This document shows positions 48,977 to 61,500 of a stretch of DNA of 64,000 bases, one piece after another. Location of the stretch: assembly GCA_949126835.1 (NCBI GenBank), contig OX421494.1:5002353-5066352 (forward strand), given 5' to 3'. The notes below the pieces were generated by a model. The model did no database searches and was not told the origin of the DNA. It saw only the letters and a program-made list of their open reading frames with translations. This DNA is from Anisus vortex. Lineage: Eukaryota > Mollusca > Gastropoda > Planorbidae. The translations under genes were made by a program, and so were the position numbers. Each line of letters begins with the position of its first letter. The first letter of the stretch is position 1.

Positions 48977-50170
48977 TGTCTCTAATTATTTTGTAAAAAT
49001 AATAAAGACCGACTCTTTGTGTTATTATTAGTAAATCGTGAAATCATGTGATGACTGACCATTGAAACCAGTGATGCTTAAGCACTGACACTCATTTTCT
49101 CTGAAAGTATGCACGAGTTTGGTTTTGCTTCATGTAAAAATAGAATCGATTTCGTTGTTTACAAGCTTGAATATAATAGATATTTAAAGGCTATATATAT
49201 AATATATACTTTATGATATTTCAACATTTCTTTAGCGGTTTTTGTGAATATATTACTGTAATCAACTAAATGTAGTTTAAATAAGAATGATATATCTAGA
49301 AATGCAGATAAATTCTTGTATATTAAATATATTATTAATTAGTAGCCTAATGATCGCTTGTAAAATTAGTAAAAAGCTCAGTCGGCGCAGTTATCAAGTG
49401 AGTCAAGTGCCACTTGTCACTTGAAGTTTGCTTTCTATTATTAGGAATAATTAGGCAAATAATATTCGCTCTACCGGTATTTCACTGCAATTATTTGATT
49501 GTTGTATTTACCATTTATTATTCAGTTCCGAAATTAAAAACAATTGAATAATAACCGTTTCAAATAGAAAAGTAATTGTTTTTGTAATCGACAAATTAAT
49601 TATTTCTCCTTTGTGAATCGAAGTGTGAGCGTGTGAGTAGTTAGTGGTTTTCGCATTTATTTATTTTAATTATAGTATTTAGCACATGGTCAAGGCCGGG
49701 TGTTCGCATGAGGGTGGGGCGAGGACATGAGAGACGATTTTTAGTCATTTAAATGTTAAAACATTTCGATCATTTCTAGACCCGTCTAATGCAAACCTAT
49801 TACCCCCCCCCCCCTTTTTTTTTCCTGAAAAAAAAAATCGGATATCTAATGACTGCGTTCTATGCTACATAGACCTACACACTAAAAGCGATAGGCCTAG
49901 GCCTACTCTAATTAAAGTAGGGTATATATAATATATAAAGTAGGCCCTACAGAAATATCACGATATCAAATATTAATCTAGAGTTATCTAGACTCTTGAC
50001 CTATATACGACCTATACTGTCTACATAAATATTATGTTTTTAACTAAAATATGAAATAGGCTAATAAGCAAAGTTCACAACTTTGACACTTTAACCTATG
50101 TCAGTCTGACCATATCTATGGTCTGACTCTAGGCCCATCTCAACCCCCCCCCCCCAGGCTTCTCTCTCTC

Positions 50171-50204
<34 letters not shown>

Positions 50205-50640
50205 GTGTAAGTCCTGCATAGGCTCTACGTCATATATAGACGATCGGTGTCCCATATATTAACACTCGGTAGTAGGCCTATTGATCTTAACAACAAGGCT
50301 AACCAGCAGCTGATTGAATTAAATCTAGGCATTGTCCATAAAGTACGTCACGCTATTTTCGACCAGTTGTAACCCCCTACCCACTCCCTGTCACAAACTG
50401 TCACAAATCACGGACCCCCCCCCCCCCTTAAAGTACGTCATACTTTCGAACAATTTCAAAAAAAAATTTACACCTTTTTAAAATTTAATCTAAAACACAC
50501 TTCACTATTAAACAGTATTAAAATATAAACATTTCCACTTAAAAGAACTATCCTTTAATTAAAATGATTTTAGTAGCAGCATAGTTAATTGTCAACAGTT
50601 GCCACAGTTATTCATTGAAGCAGTAACTCAATCTTTGTAA
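48977..50640. other. Region upstream of ABCG2 coding start
   Basis: The ABCG2 promoter and 5' UTR should begin here; I see no decisive element. It contains poly-C runs (49801, 50144, 50417) and a (CT)n microsatellite (~50160-50203). No gene. Confidence 0.45.
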
Positions 50641-50869
50641 ACAAAGTGATGACGTCGTCTGCCACACTAGTTATTTTCTTATCAGCCTTTATTATATTGT
50701 CAACTATCAGGCACCATCTATCTGCTTATAATATTCTGCTTCAAGTGTTAGTACATACTACAAACAGTATTTATCCTTCAACTCGCCGGCTTGGTGTAGG
50801 GGTTCACAAACCGCTGTCGTGCTCCGAGGATGTCCTTTCCCGCTCACAAACATTACCCAAGCAGATGGA

Positions 50870-51617
50870 AGATGACTTCCATATAATATCTACTGTTGGT
50901 AATGTCACGATAGGTCTTCTAAATGCGCAGTCTTCAGTAAAGAAAGCTATCCTCATCAATGACCTTATCATTGAAAAATCACTCGATATTATGATCATCA
51001 CGGAGACTTGGCTGCATGAGGGGGGGGAGATGAATCAGCAATTAGAGAGATGACGCCTACTGGCTTTGTCTTTCTTCAAAAGCCCCGCTCTACTGGTCAA
51101 CGTGGTGGGGGCTTAGCTGTGATCTATCGATCTGCTTTGACTTTGTAACAATATGAACTACTCCTCGTTTGAATGCATGAACTTCGTGATCTCCCAAGGC
51201 AAACAAACTGTTCGAATCATTGTTATATATAGACCTCCGCCTTCTGCCGCTAATCAGATAAAGGAAAGCAGTTTTCATGACGATTTTGGGAACCTTGTAT
51301 CATCTATAAAAAAAAACAAGAGCTTACTGATCTTAGGTGACTTTAATTTCCACTGTGATGATCCAGAAAACACCCACACTCATCAGCTTGAGCAATTATT
51401 TGACTCTGCTTACTTAGCTCAGCATGTTTCCAAACCAACGCACAGAGCTGGACACATCCTAGTTTGGGTGGTCTCTAGATCTGACATACCGGTATTTGTC
51501 CATTCTGTGGTTGTTGAGGACCTCCTTCTGTCGGATCACTTCCTTGTGCGGTTAAAGACAAATATGAAAAGGCCATCAGTTGCTGGGAGAAAAAAAGATA
51601 AGGACGAGGAATCTTAA
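50870..51617 (+). pseudogene. Retrotransposon APE-type endonuclease domain, broken
   Basis: Signature pieces in order: GLLNAQSSVKKAILINDLI, DIMIITETWLHEG (catalytic Glu), VRIIVIYRPPPS, LLILGDFNFHCDD, and SDHFLV (the terminal His). Stops near 51051 and 51146 and a shift between them inactivate it. The domain nicks target DNA for target-primed reverse transcription. Confidence 0.8.
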
Positions 51618-52289
51618 GAATATCGATATGTATTCTTTTCGCGAAAGTCTTACTAAATCTGACTTGGTTAAGTCACAATCTAGTGATCCTGAAAAGCTGG
51701 TCCTCCTGTATAACCAGACTCTCTCGATTTTACTGGAGGACTACGCCCCAGTGAGTGGAAAACTTGTTAGTGACAGACCGGACTCCTATTGGTACTCCCC
51801 TAAGCTAAGTCAATCCGTCGTTTAGCTGAAAAACGTTGGAGAAAAACTCGAAATATTTCGGAGAGAAAGAAACAGGTTCGCACAAGTGATCAGGCATGAA
51901 CAGTCGGTGCATATTCAGTCTCTTCTAAAGTCTGCAGGAACGGACTCGCGCAAGATGTTCTCCATTGTCAATGAACTTCTTGGAAAGAGATCTGAAACCC
52001 CCGTTCTGCCTGACATGAGCAGTGAGAAAGCAGCGGAAACACGTAGCAAATTCTTCACTGACAAAGTTGAGAAAATTAGGAAAAGCTTCGGAGAGCGTGA
52101 TTCTTTGCCCTTAGTGGATGATGTCTTCGCAGGTATCCCACTAAAGGAAATCGTCCCTGTTTGTGAGGAAGGACTTAAACGTATTATTATATCATCTAAA
52201 CCTACATATTCCACTGTTGACCCCATCCCTACCAAAATTGTGTTGACATGCATGGACATTCTACTTCCTGTGTTGGTACGTATTATAAA

Positions 52290-53451
52290 CACTTGACTAC
52301 TGTCTGCCAAAATTCCACGCCCATTCAAGACGGCGATCATTAAGCCACTCCTGAAGAAAAATGGCTTAGATATGAATGACTGCAATAACTATTGCCCGGT
52401 CTCAAATCTCTCCTTTATTTCTAAAATACTTGAGAGAGTTGTGTCGCAACAACTTGTGCAGCATCTCAAAGCTAATAATCTACTTGACCCGTTCCAATCT
52501 GCCTATCGACATGGACACAGTTGCGAAACAGCACTTCTGCGAGTCCTAAATGGTGTACTTTGTAGTGCTGATCGTGGCAAACTATCACTATTAGTGTTGC
52601 TTGACTTAAGTGCAGCTTTCGACGTAATTGACCATGAGCTTCTTCTAGCCAGGCTTAAAAAGGAGATGGGCATCACGGGTAATGCACTGCGGTGGTTCTC
52701 GTCTTATTTGGAGGATAGGACCCAATATGTTGTGGTAAAACAAGCTACTTCGCAGAGCACACCACTGAGGTGCGGAGTACCACAAGGCTCTGTATTGGGA
52801 CCTATACTGTTCTCTATTTATACTAGTAAACTCGGCAAAATCATTAATACCCATGGCGTAAATCGTAAGCTATTTGCTGACGACACGAAATTATACGTTA
52901 GTTTTAATCCTGATCCTGCTTCCTGTGCTGCGGCTATAAAATCTCTTGAAGACTGATGCCTGTCAGTGAAATCGTGGATGGTGGAAAATAGGCTAAAGCT
53001 AAATGATGATAAAACAGTGGCAATATTGTGTGGGTCTCATGCTAAACTTTAAACCTCTAAGCTAGAAGCAATAAAAGTTGGCACTGCTGAAATTACCTTA
53101 TCTGACTATGTAAAAGATCTTGGCCTGTTTATTGACAGTAAACTTTCAATGACTACCCATGTCAGCTCTGTCGTCCGGGCATGCTCTATGCAATTACGAG
53201 CCTTAGGTCAATTGCGACCTCATCTAAACAAGAAAACAGCAAATGCCGTTGCCGTCTCTCTTATTCTCTCAAGACTCGATTATTGCAACAGCTGCTTGAG
53301 GGGATTCCAAAAAAAGCAGACTGAGAGACTCCACAAGGTGCAAAACAATGCTGCACGCTGGTCGAGAGGTCCGCTCACATCACCCTTATACTTTGTGATC
53401 TCCACTGGCTCCCCGTGCAGAAGCGAATTGAATATACGCTTCTTTCCCTGA
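52290..53451 (+). pseudogene. Retrotransposon reverse transcriptase domain, broken
   Basis: Contains NYCPVSNLSFISKILERVV, QSAYRHGHSCETALLRV, LLDLSAAFDVIDHELLL, RCGVPQGSVLGPILFSIYTS and the catalytic KLFADDTKLYV. The 52372-52956 frame is intact for 194 codons, then ends at a TGA near 52954. The thumb region (ANAVAVSLILSRLDYCN) continues in 53149-53451. Confidence 0.87.
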
Positions 53452-53946
53452 CAGCTTGGATGGCACTGCACCTTGCTATCTTCAGAAACTTCTGACAAAA
53501 TATACCCCAGCAAGAGATTTGCGTTCAATAGCATAGTCGTTACTCAAGGCTCCCAGTCTTTTTGGACATAGGAAGAAAAGCTTTGGAGTGCGCGCCTTTG
53601 AGTCAGTGGCGCCAGCATTATGGAACAATTTACCTATTTCACTGAAGCAAACTGAAGCAAAGTCTTTTAAAAAGAACCTAAAGTTTTATCTGTTTAAGTA
53701 ATCAGTGTCTAGTTTGTGCTCTTGTATTTATGTCATGACAGCGCACTGGGCATGCTATTATAGCATGGATAGATGCGCTATATAAGTGCTCATTAATAAT
53801 AATAATAGGCTATATTGATTTTGAAAACAAAAATTGCAAAAATTAGACTAGACAATTAGGCCTATATAACGTAATGCATGTAAATAAACGATGTACTGAC
53901 GAAGGTCAGGTCAAACAAAGGATTAGTATCTGAAATATAAAAAAAA

Positions 53947-54050
53947 CAGGGGGCACACGACGTCAATTGGACGTGGAAAAAACGTAGAAACCACGAAAAC
54001 ACATGGAAACCACGGTTTTTCACCGTCGATACGACGTGGTGTGCCCGCTG
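53947..54050. mobile_element. Tiny TIR element (104 bp)
   Basis: CAGGGGGCACACGACGTC at the left and its inverted partner (16/18 matches) ending at 54050. The interior has ccacg/cgtgg repeats that could fold. No target duplication is evident. Confidence 0.5.
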
Positions 54051-54149
54051 AAGAGTGGGTGGACTAAAGCTCGATGAAGTCTAGTCCCTCTTTAAGCCAG
54101 AAATTCTTGTCAGAATTAATTATAGCCCGAGCAACCGCGGCTCTAATAA

Positions 54150-54550
54150 CAACCTAGCAAGCATAAGCATATGACTAGCAAGAAAGTCGCTCCCGTCAAT
54201 CAAAGAGCTGTCTAAGTATGCGCTTTCTGGCGATGTCTGTAAAACCTGCACACTGCCATCAAGAGTTGAAAACTGAGATGAAAACGGTACGTGGCAAGAT
54301 CAGAAGGCTTAAATTGCAAAGACTAGTCTATCCGCTGCAGGGCACAGAAGTACCATGGTCTTACGGTGGTCTTGTCTTGGCACAGTGAAGGGAGGAAGAA
54401 ACAGAGGCAGACAGAAGAGAATAGATATGAGAACGATGAAAAAGAGTGGACCGGCGTGTTCTTCATTAGCCTAACTCCCACAGGGAGCACATTGTAAGAC
54501 CGTGACAACTGGCGAGCGAGAGTGCAACAGCCAGCAACGACCTACCCACA
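54150..54550 (+). pseudogene. Degraded retrotransposon C-terminal relic
   Basis: Plus-strand fragments such as KGGRNRGRQKRIDMRTMKK resemble the G-R-Q/R-K-R-W…D-N block at the end of some ORF2 proteins. It is too decayed for family assignment. Confidence 0.4.
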
Positions 54551-55040
54551 GGTAATGAGACAGATGAAGAATTTTTGTATAGCCCTAGTCCTTTTTTTTT
54601 CTTTCGAAAATAGTATAGATCTATCAGGATAGCCCACAGTGCGAGTGACTATTTAAAAAGCGAAAGGAAAAGTAGAAGTGTCAATCCAAAATGGCGCTAA
54701 AAATAAATATTTCTGCTATTTATTAAATTTTAATTGATGGTTATTGCTACACTTAATAGGATTTCTATCTTTCGGATTATCTTCAAACAAACATAACAAG
54801 TATAGTTACAAGTATGCGCTTAAATGATGGGCAGCAGCACGAAAATATTATACTTTGTATCGTGTATTATTAGTAGTATTAGGCGTAGTCTGAGTCTGGT
54901 TTCAAAGTTATAAACGTGTAAACTGTAAACACCTTGCCTTGCCTAAGTCAAGAAGCTGGTGTGAAGTGAAGTGAGCTAATTAACTTTAATTTAAAAGTAA
55001 TTTAAAGGACAATAGACTAGAAATTACTTTTAACCAGGAC

Positions 55041-55154
55041 CAGGGCTGTGGACTGTGAAGTCGGTAGATAAATGTTCCAACTACGACTCCTCAGTTTTTG
55101 TACTTACAACTCCGACTCCAGGCACCCAAAATTTCCTCTGACTCCACAGCCCTG
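55041..55154. mobile_element. Small hAT-like MITE (CAGGGCTGTGGA ends)
   Basis: CAGGGCTGTGGA at 55041 and the inverted TCCACAGCCCTG ending at 55154; the interior is ctccgactcc-type sequence. Target duplications are not clear. Confidence 0.6.
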
Positions 55155-55514
55155 CTTTAACGACTACTAACTTCAATGTCTTCATCAATAATCAATAGGC
55201 TATATTATGCTATATAGTATAATATGTGAATTCCAAGACCAAGATTTATTATAATTATATTATATTCAATTACTCCTAAGTACTTTGCGTCTTTGCATTT
55301 TTAATCTGGGTTAGGTCTTAATAGTCTTTAAGTCAAATTAAGTTCACAAAGACTAGACTCAATCCAATCCATGGTTAAATTTAGGAAGCAAATATAAAAA
55401 TAAAAATAATTTTATTTGATAGTTGTTTAGTTGTTGATTACACAATTTTATCTTATATCTTTTCTTACTAATGTAGGCCTCTATTCAAATAATGAATTGT
55501 AAGAATAAACAGAA

Positions 55515-58500
55515 ATGAGACGATCAGCAGCACCAAGTCGAGTTGGTTTTGATGGACTGGTAGCAAAAAAAGCCAAATTTTCATCTCCTTCTGTGATATC
55601 TGATAAATCATTCCTCAATGATAAGCTAAACACTCTGCCAAGTAATGCAGCACAGAACCTTCATTTAGAAACAGTTCAAGAAAATGGTGCAGCTAATGCA
55701 TCAACACTTTTAAAACATCGGTAAGTGTTCCACGATTAAAAAAAACTGTTTTGTTTGTATTATAAAGATTGCATTGTTTTTGTCTTCTAATGTAAAATCT
55801 TGTTAAAAAAAACACTTACCCTTTGGACCAAATTGATCCATAGGGCAGGTGACGCAGTGTTCGCCAGTTTCTGTGGCCAAGGCATACTAGGGAATTGTGT
55901 GTCCAGCGCAACGCCCAGCCGCATTTACTTTACAAATTCTAGCCTTCACCAGGATTTGAACTCAGACCCTTTGGTATGCCAGCTGAACGCACTGCCACTC
56001 GGCCACCATGCCTCATAATGTTAACCATGTAGGTCTATTTCATGTCAAAACCAATGTAAGAAGTTCAATGTAAAGAAAAAACCTACATTTTTGTTTCAGC
56101 AATAAGAGTGAAAATGTCAGTATTAGGTTGCATTCAGAACCATTGCCTCAAGCTCCCAAGCGAGATGTCACAACAGTAGCAATGCTAGCACGGTTGCCTT
56201 TAAAAACTGTGAATTCTGACCTTGAAGAGGAGGATGCTCAAGTTTTATGCAGCCATGACCCTGAACAATCTGTAGTTAATTCAGAAAGGGTAAGTGGCTG
56301 TAATGGTATGGATTGCCTTTTTGCAGATAAACTGTCCAAGATTAATGTCCCAACAGAGGTAGATTTTAGTGTTAGTCCACATTAAAAAATACTTAAAAAA
56401 ATAGAATGTACATTTTCAAAACTACACACCTGAGTTAAAATGTCAAATGACATATAATGAGTTTAATAGCATACAAGGAAGGAATGACACATTGAAAGGA
56501 GCAAAAATGACAATTTTATTCAATCCTGGTCTATTGATAAATTAATACTTTTTAAAGTATCCCTTTTTAGTTCAGTAATTTCTGTGGCTATGCCAGGCAA
56601 AGATCTGTGTGGTCAATACAATGGTTAGCTCCCTTTACTTCCACCCAACTGATGCCAATCCACCACTCTTTCACCAAGCCCAGAACAATTATTTAATACA
56701 TTATTTTTATCATATTTATGGAAAGATGAAATTCAAAAATTAAGAAAGTAAACTTCATATAGAAATATTGAGATAATGTTTATTACTTTAAATCAATGAT
56801 ATCAGTATTGAGTTTTGGTTGTACAATTTTGTAATGAATTAATATTGTGAGGAATTAATCTTTTGATTTGTTGTTTTTCTGTGTGTCTATTTTTAAAAGT
56901 TGTTGAAGCCAGCGGTCTCAGATGAGGATTTAAATGAAGACCACAGAAACAATAGACCTGGGACTTTCTCTACTTTAAAACCCAAAACAAACTTAAACAA
57001 TTTTCCAGAAGCAGATTCAACTTCCCAACCTGGATCAAAATATTTTCAAGTTGTTTGGTGCAAACTCTCCAAAAAGAAGCATAAAAAGTGGGAAGGAGAT
57101 GGTAATCTATATATGCGATAACTATTATCATTATCATTATTTTTGTTATTATTATCATTACTAGTAGTTATGCCCGTCAAAATGATGGAGAAACGAATGA
57201 CTACATTATGTTTTGTTAAAAAAAAGAAAAATAATCAAAAAGAAGAAAAACACTAAGAGAATAAAACAACATAATATAACAATAAAAACTGCAGCGAGAA
57301 CTTTTCTTTAGGTATTTACTTTTTGTTATTATTTATACTTCTGGTCGCCCTGGCACATGCATAAGAATCATTGCTGTCTAGCTTCTGGTATTAAAAGGTA
57401 GCAAACAATTATGTTGACTTGAGTTATTAATAATAATATTAAACTAACAATAATACTATACAAAAAATAAAAAGTATAAAAAAAGTAAATAATAAAAATA
57501 GTAGATAATAATATTTCGCAGTACGGGAAAACACAATCTTAAAGGACACATAATTTGATTGCTTTTGTAAGGGGATATCACTTGGAATATTTTGTAAAGG
57601 GCTGTTTAGTTTATAGCCATAATACATTTATATAATAAGTAATACGTTGATTTAAAATATAAATTGAGGAACAAATCAATATAGTTGATATAATAAAATT
57701 TTCTTTTGACGGAAGTTTCCAATTTATATATTTAACTTTTGTCCCGATCCATTAAACGGTCTAGGAGTCTATAGAAAACAAACATATATATATAAACAAG
57801 CTCACTGTGATTATATATATTGATTATTATTATTATTTTTAAACATTTGTTTAAAAAAATTAAATATATGCTTTTTGATTTTTCTTCCACTTTAAGCTGT
57901 ACTTGTTGTATCAGGACGGTCAGGTGTATTGTACGATATGGAAGGAAAAATGTAAGAAATATTTTTATTTCAAACTCTTTCAGCAAAGTCTCAGTTATTT
58001 CTTTTTGTGATGAATCCACTTATAAAAAATAAATATCTGTATCATTTGCCTTGTAATAATAGAGTATAGTAAAGATGCTCTAGCCCTAAAGTTTTCCAAG
58101 AAACACAAAATAATAGTTTTTCTTGATATTTAATCTTACCCAATAAAAAAATTAGTATTTTTACCGCTGAACTATAAATACATGGAGTGCTCAATCACTT
58201 AAATTGTCAGAGAAAATGCAGATTTTTATATATAGATAAGTGAATTGTGGTAAGATGGCCGATTTGACCCGGAATTATATAAAATTATATAGGTTTATGA
58301 TCTTGTTTAAAAAATTATGAATTTTAATAAATAACGTAATGTAGAAATTATTATTTTTAAGTATAATATAGGTCCTTTGATATAGTTATTCACATTAACA
58401 CATGTGACTCATAAACGAGAGTATATTCTTAAAATGTCTGTTCAGTGTAAAAGAGTTCATTTTCATGAAATTTCATAGAGAATTTCCGGAAAGTGTTTAC

Positions 58501-61500
58501 ATTTTATATATTTCCGGGTCAAATCGGCCATCTTACTATGGTTCACATATCTATGTATAAGAGTCTGTATTTTCTCTGCATTTTTATGATTTATTTGTGA
58601 GGCCGGCTGGTCCTGTGGTTAGTTCACCGGACTATCAACCAAAACATTGCGGGTTCTATCCCTGCCGCCGACCAATCCCTGCCGCCCTGCAGGAGTTTTG
58701 GGCCTAGAGGACCTAATAATCTTCTATCTAGAAGGAACATCTGTAAACTTATAAGACAAGTGATTGAGCACTCCATGTATCTTTAGCTCAGTGATTTTTA
58801 CTGTAAGATAAATAGAGAAATGTTAAAATGTTTCAAGCAAATTTTTACTTGTTTGCAAAACTTTTGATAAAACATCAATGGAAAAAAGGAATATGTTTGT
58901 GTTGAAGAAGTTATTGTATCTTGTTTTAAAAGCAACCTTTTTTGTCTTTAACTTTAAGCAGATGAATATTTGAAGAGGTTTAAAAAAACTGTTTCTTTTC
59001 AACAGAATTGGTCGTGGCAGTGGCTACAAAATTGCTCAACTTGAATCATTGTGTGAAAGTAATATGCTGGTGGTTGCTGGGAAAGAAGTTGAAGTTTGTA
59101 GTATTACTTGTTTAAATTTATTGGAGTATTTTTATAATACTTTGTATGTACTTTTTTAAAAATCCCACAAGCCACTTTTTTTCTAACATTTGGTAGATAT
59201 TGTCTGTGATCAAAGAGGAAAATTTCAAATCAGGCAAGTGTTTTAGTGCAACAGCCCTAGATGCAGGTCCGACATTAACTTCATCATCATCCTTGTGTTC
59301 TAATGTTACAAAAAGTAAGTTCTCTGTTCAAATTTGAAATGCTAGAAATAATTTAGCAAAAATGTGATATTCTAAAACATAATACGAGATTAAAATTTAA
59401 AGTAACTACAGTGCACCTGTTATTTTATTTTGAGCCATTATTTCTCCCTTTAAAGAGTGAAAGCAATATTAACAATTTTAATTTTCAACTTCTTACTTAG
59501 AAACTAGAAATGTGTCAGTTTAAGTAGTTGTGACTTTTGTCAGTGAGAGTGAAAATAATTGAAAAATTTATAGTTTCACCTATTTTGTATAATTTTTTAT
59601 TTTTGGTGAAATGATGAAATATTTATTTTGCTATTCATTTTTTTTCTTTCTTTTCTTTCATCCAGATACTCCTAAACCTTTTGTCAGCCCACTCTTAAAG
59701 TCTAACATGGTTTCAAAGCAGGTAATAATGTGGGTATTTGTAAGCTATATAATCAACTCACATATATATCATATTATGTTTTTTTAATAAGGATTGGTTG
59801 AAAGATGATTATTGAAATTGCATTTTTTTCAGCTCTTTCTTTTCATTGTTATTTAAGATTTGAATTCAAGGTCTAAAGTCCATATCATATTTCATAATTT
59901 GTGTCATAGATAGACTATGACAATTAAATACTTAAAAATCATGCATCATTTGCAGATGAAAACAATTACAGATAAACAACCTGATAATCCAAGATATGAT
60001 CCCAATATTCCTGGAGCTCTAGTCATGCCAAGACCCAGTCCAGAATATCAGGTAATGAAGAATCTTATTTTAGAAAATGTTTAGACTATATCTTGTTTAA
60101 TTTTAAAGTAGACTAATAAAAAACCTTGGAATCTTATATTTAATTGTTACTAATGTTGACATGTTTTGTTTTTAAGTACAAAGAAATAATTAGACATGAA
60201 AGTTAAGTGTTGATTTAAATATCTTGGTCAGTGGAAGTATAACCAGCAAGGCCAGCAAGTTGTGGATGTGGTTGTGGATCCTTACCTGTCCACCAGCTTG
60301 AGGAGCCACCAGAGGGAGGGAGTGGTCTTCCTGTACGAATGTGTTTTGGGCATGAGGCAATATCAGGGGCAAGGGGCTATACTGGCGTAAGTATGTGTTT
60401 TTTTTTTGCATTCACCGTAACTACAAACTAATGAATAGCTTAACATGCTTTTTAAAATAATGTTATTAAATGAGGGACGCAATAATTTTCTGTATAGAAG
60501 ATAAGTTGTTAATCTATAAAAAAAAATGTGTGGGAATATTGGTGACAAAGAAAACTTTGTAATAAACAAGACTAATAATATAGTGGACTAGGAATGCAAT
60601 GGAGAGTTTTAAAAGGCATGAATTGGTGAACTCTCTTTCTAATTGTCTTTTGTGAGACTGTAGTGTTCATATCCAGGGCTCTAACAGATGAATAGTCCCA
60701 AGTAGTCCCAACTCTCAGTTCATAATAAATTCTAGTCAAGTGATGTACCAGGTAGTCGAGAAATAATCATATGGACTAGTAAATTGATGGAATTTTTTTT
60801 AAAAGACAGAAATAAGAATTTTTAGACCACTTAGTCTACTATTGATATAATTAAACTCAACTTTTCTACGTATTTAGAAAAAAGTGTTTAAAATTTATTT
60901 TATAATTGACATCTTATTTTATTTTAGAAGATTGCTGACCTGCCAACCCTTCCAATTTTCTCTGATTTTTTACAGATTTTTTTACCCCTCATTCCAATTT
61001 TCCTACAAAACCCTTAACTCTTTCCATCCCAGGACTTTTTCCATGGTTTTACAAAGCATTTTTACAGATACAAGAAAAGAAAAAAAATAGGACCTTTTTT
61101 TTAAAATGTAAATCTTTGGACAAATATAAGAGATAGACCTTAGTGTTATACATCAAAAGAAAGCAAAATAAATTTAGTTTATGATAAAAGTACTTTAAAA
61201 TATGTTTATTGAACGATATACATTTTTTTATAGTGGTCAACCACTAAGAAAAAATTATTTATACACAAACATTTTTTTTCTTTCAATAAAAGTTTTTTTA
61301 TTTATAAAATGTGTCAACCAATTGATGCAATAAGTTAAACCCCGATGACAAATCTAACAAATAATAACACTTTCAAATTTGAAAAAAAATTTATCAATAA
61401 ATAACAAAATTACACAATATTTACCCAAAGATATGCCTTCACAAAAAAAAAAAATAGTAGCAAAGTTGAAATAAACAAACATCTACTCATAGTCTCATAA

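Larger units (their letters stand above)
50646..53808 (+). mobile_element. CR1/L2-like non-LTR retrotransposon, nearly full-length but decayed
   Basis: An endonuclease region and an RT region follow in order on the plus strand, ending in a 3' UTR with gatgcgctatataagtgctc and an (ATA)n tail typical of CR1/L2 elements. Coding pieces lie at 50646-51053, 51153-51617, 51580-51825, 51886-52296, 52372-52956 and 53149-53451, separated by stops and shifts. The 5' boundary is uncertain. It lies between the divergent ABCG2 and RAD54B start codons. Confidence 0.82.

Noticed and set aside
56290..56385. Extension of RAD54B exon 2 to the in-frame stop
   Set aside because: A good donor GTAAGT follows codon AGG at 56289, and the family-conserved block resumes in the exon at 56900.
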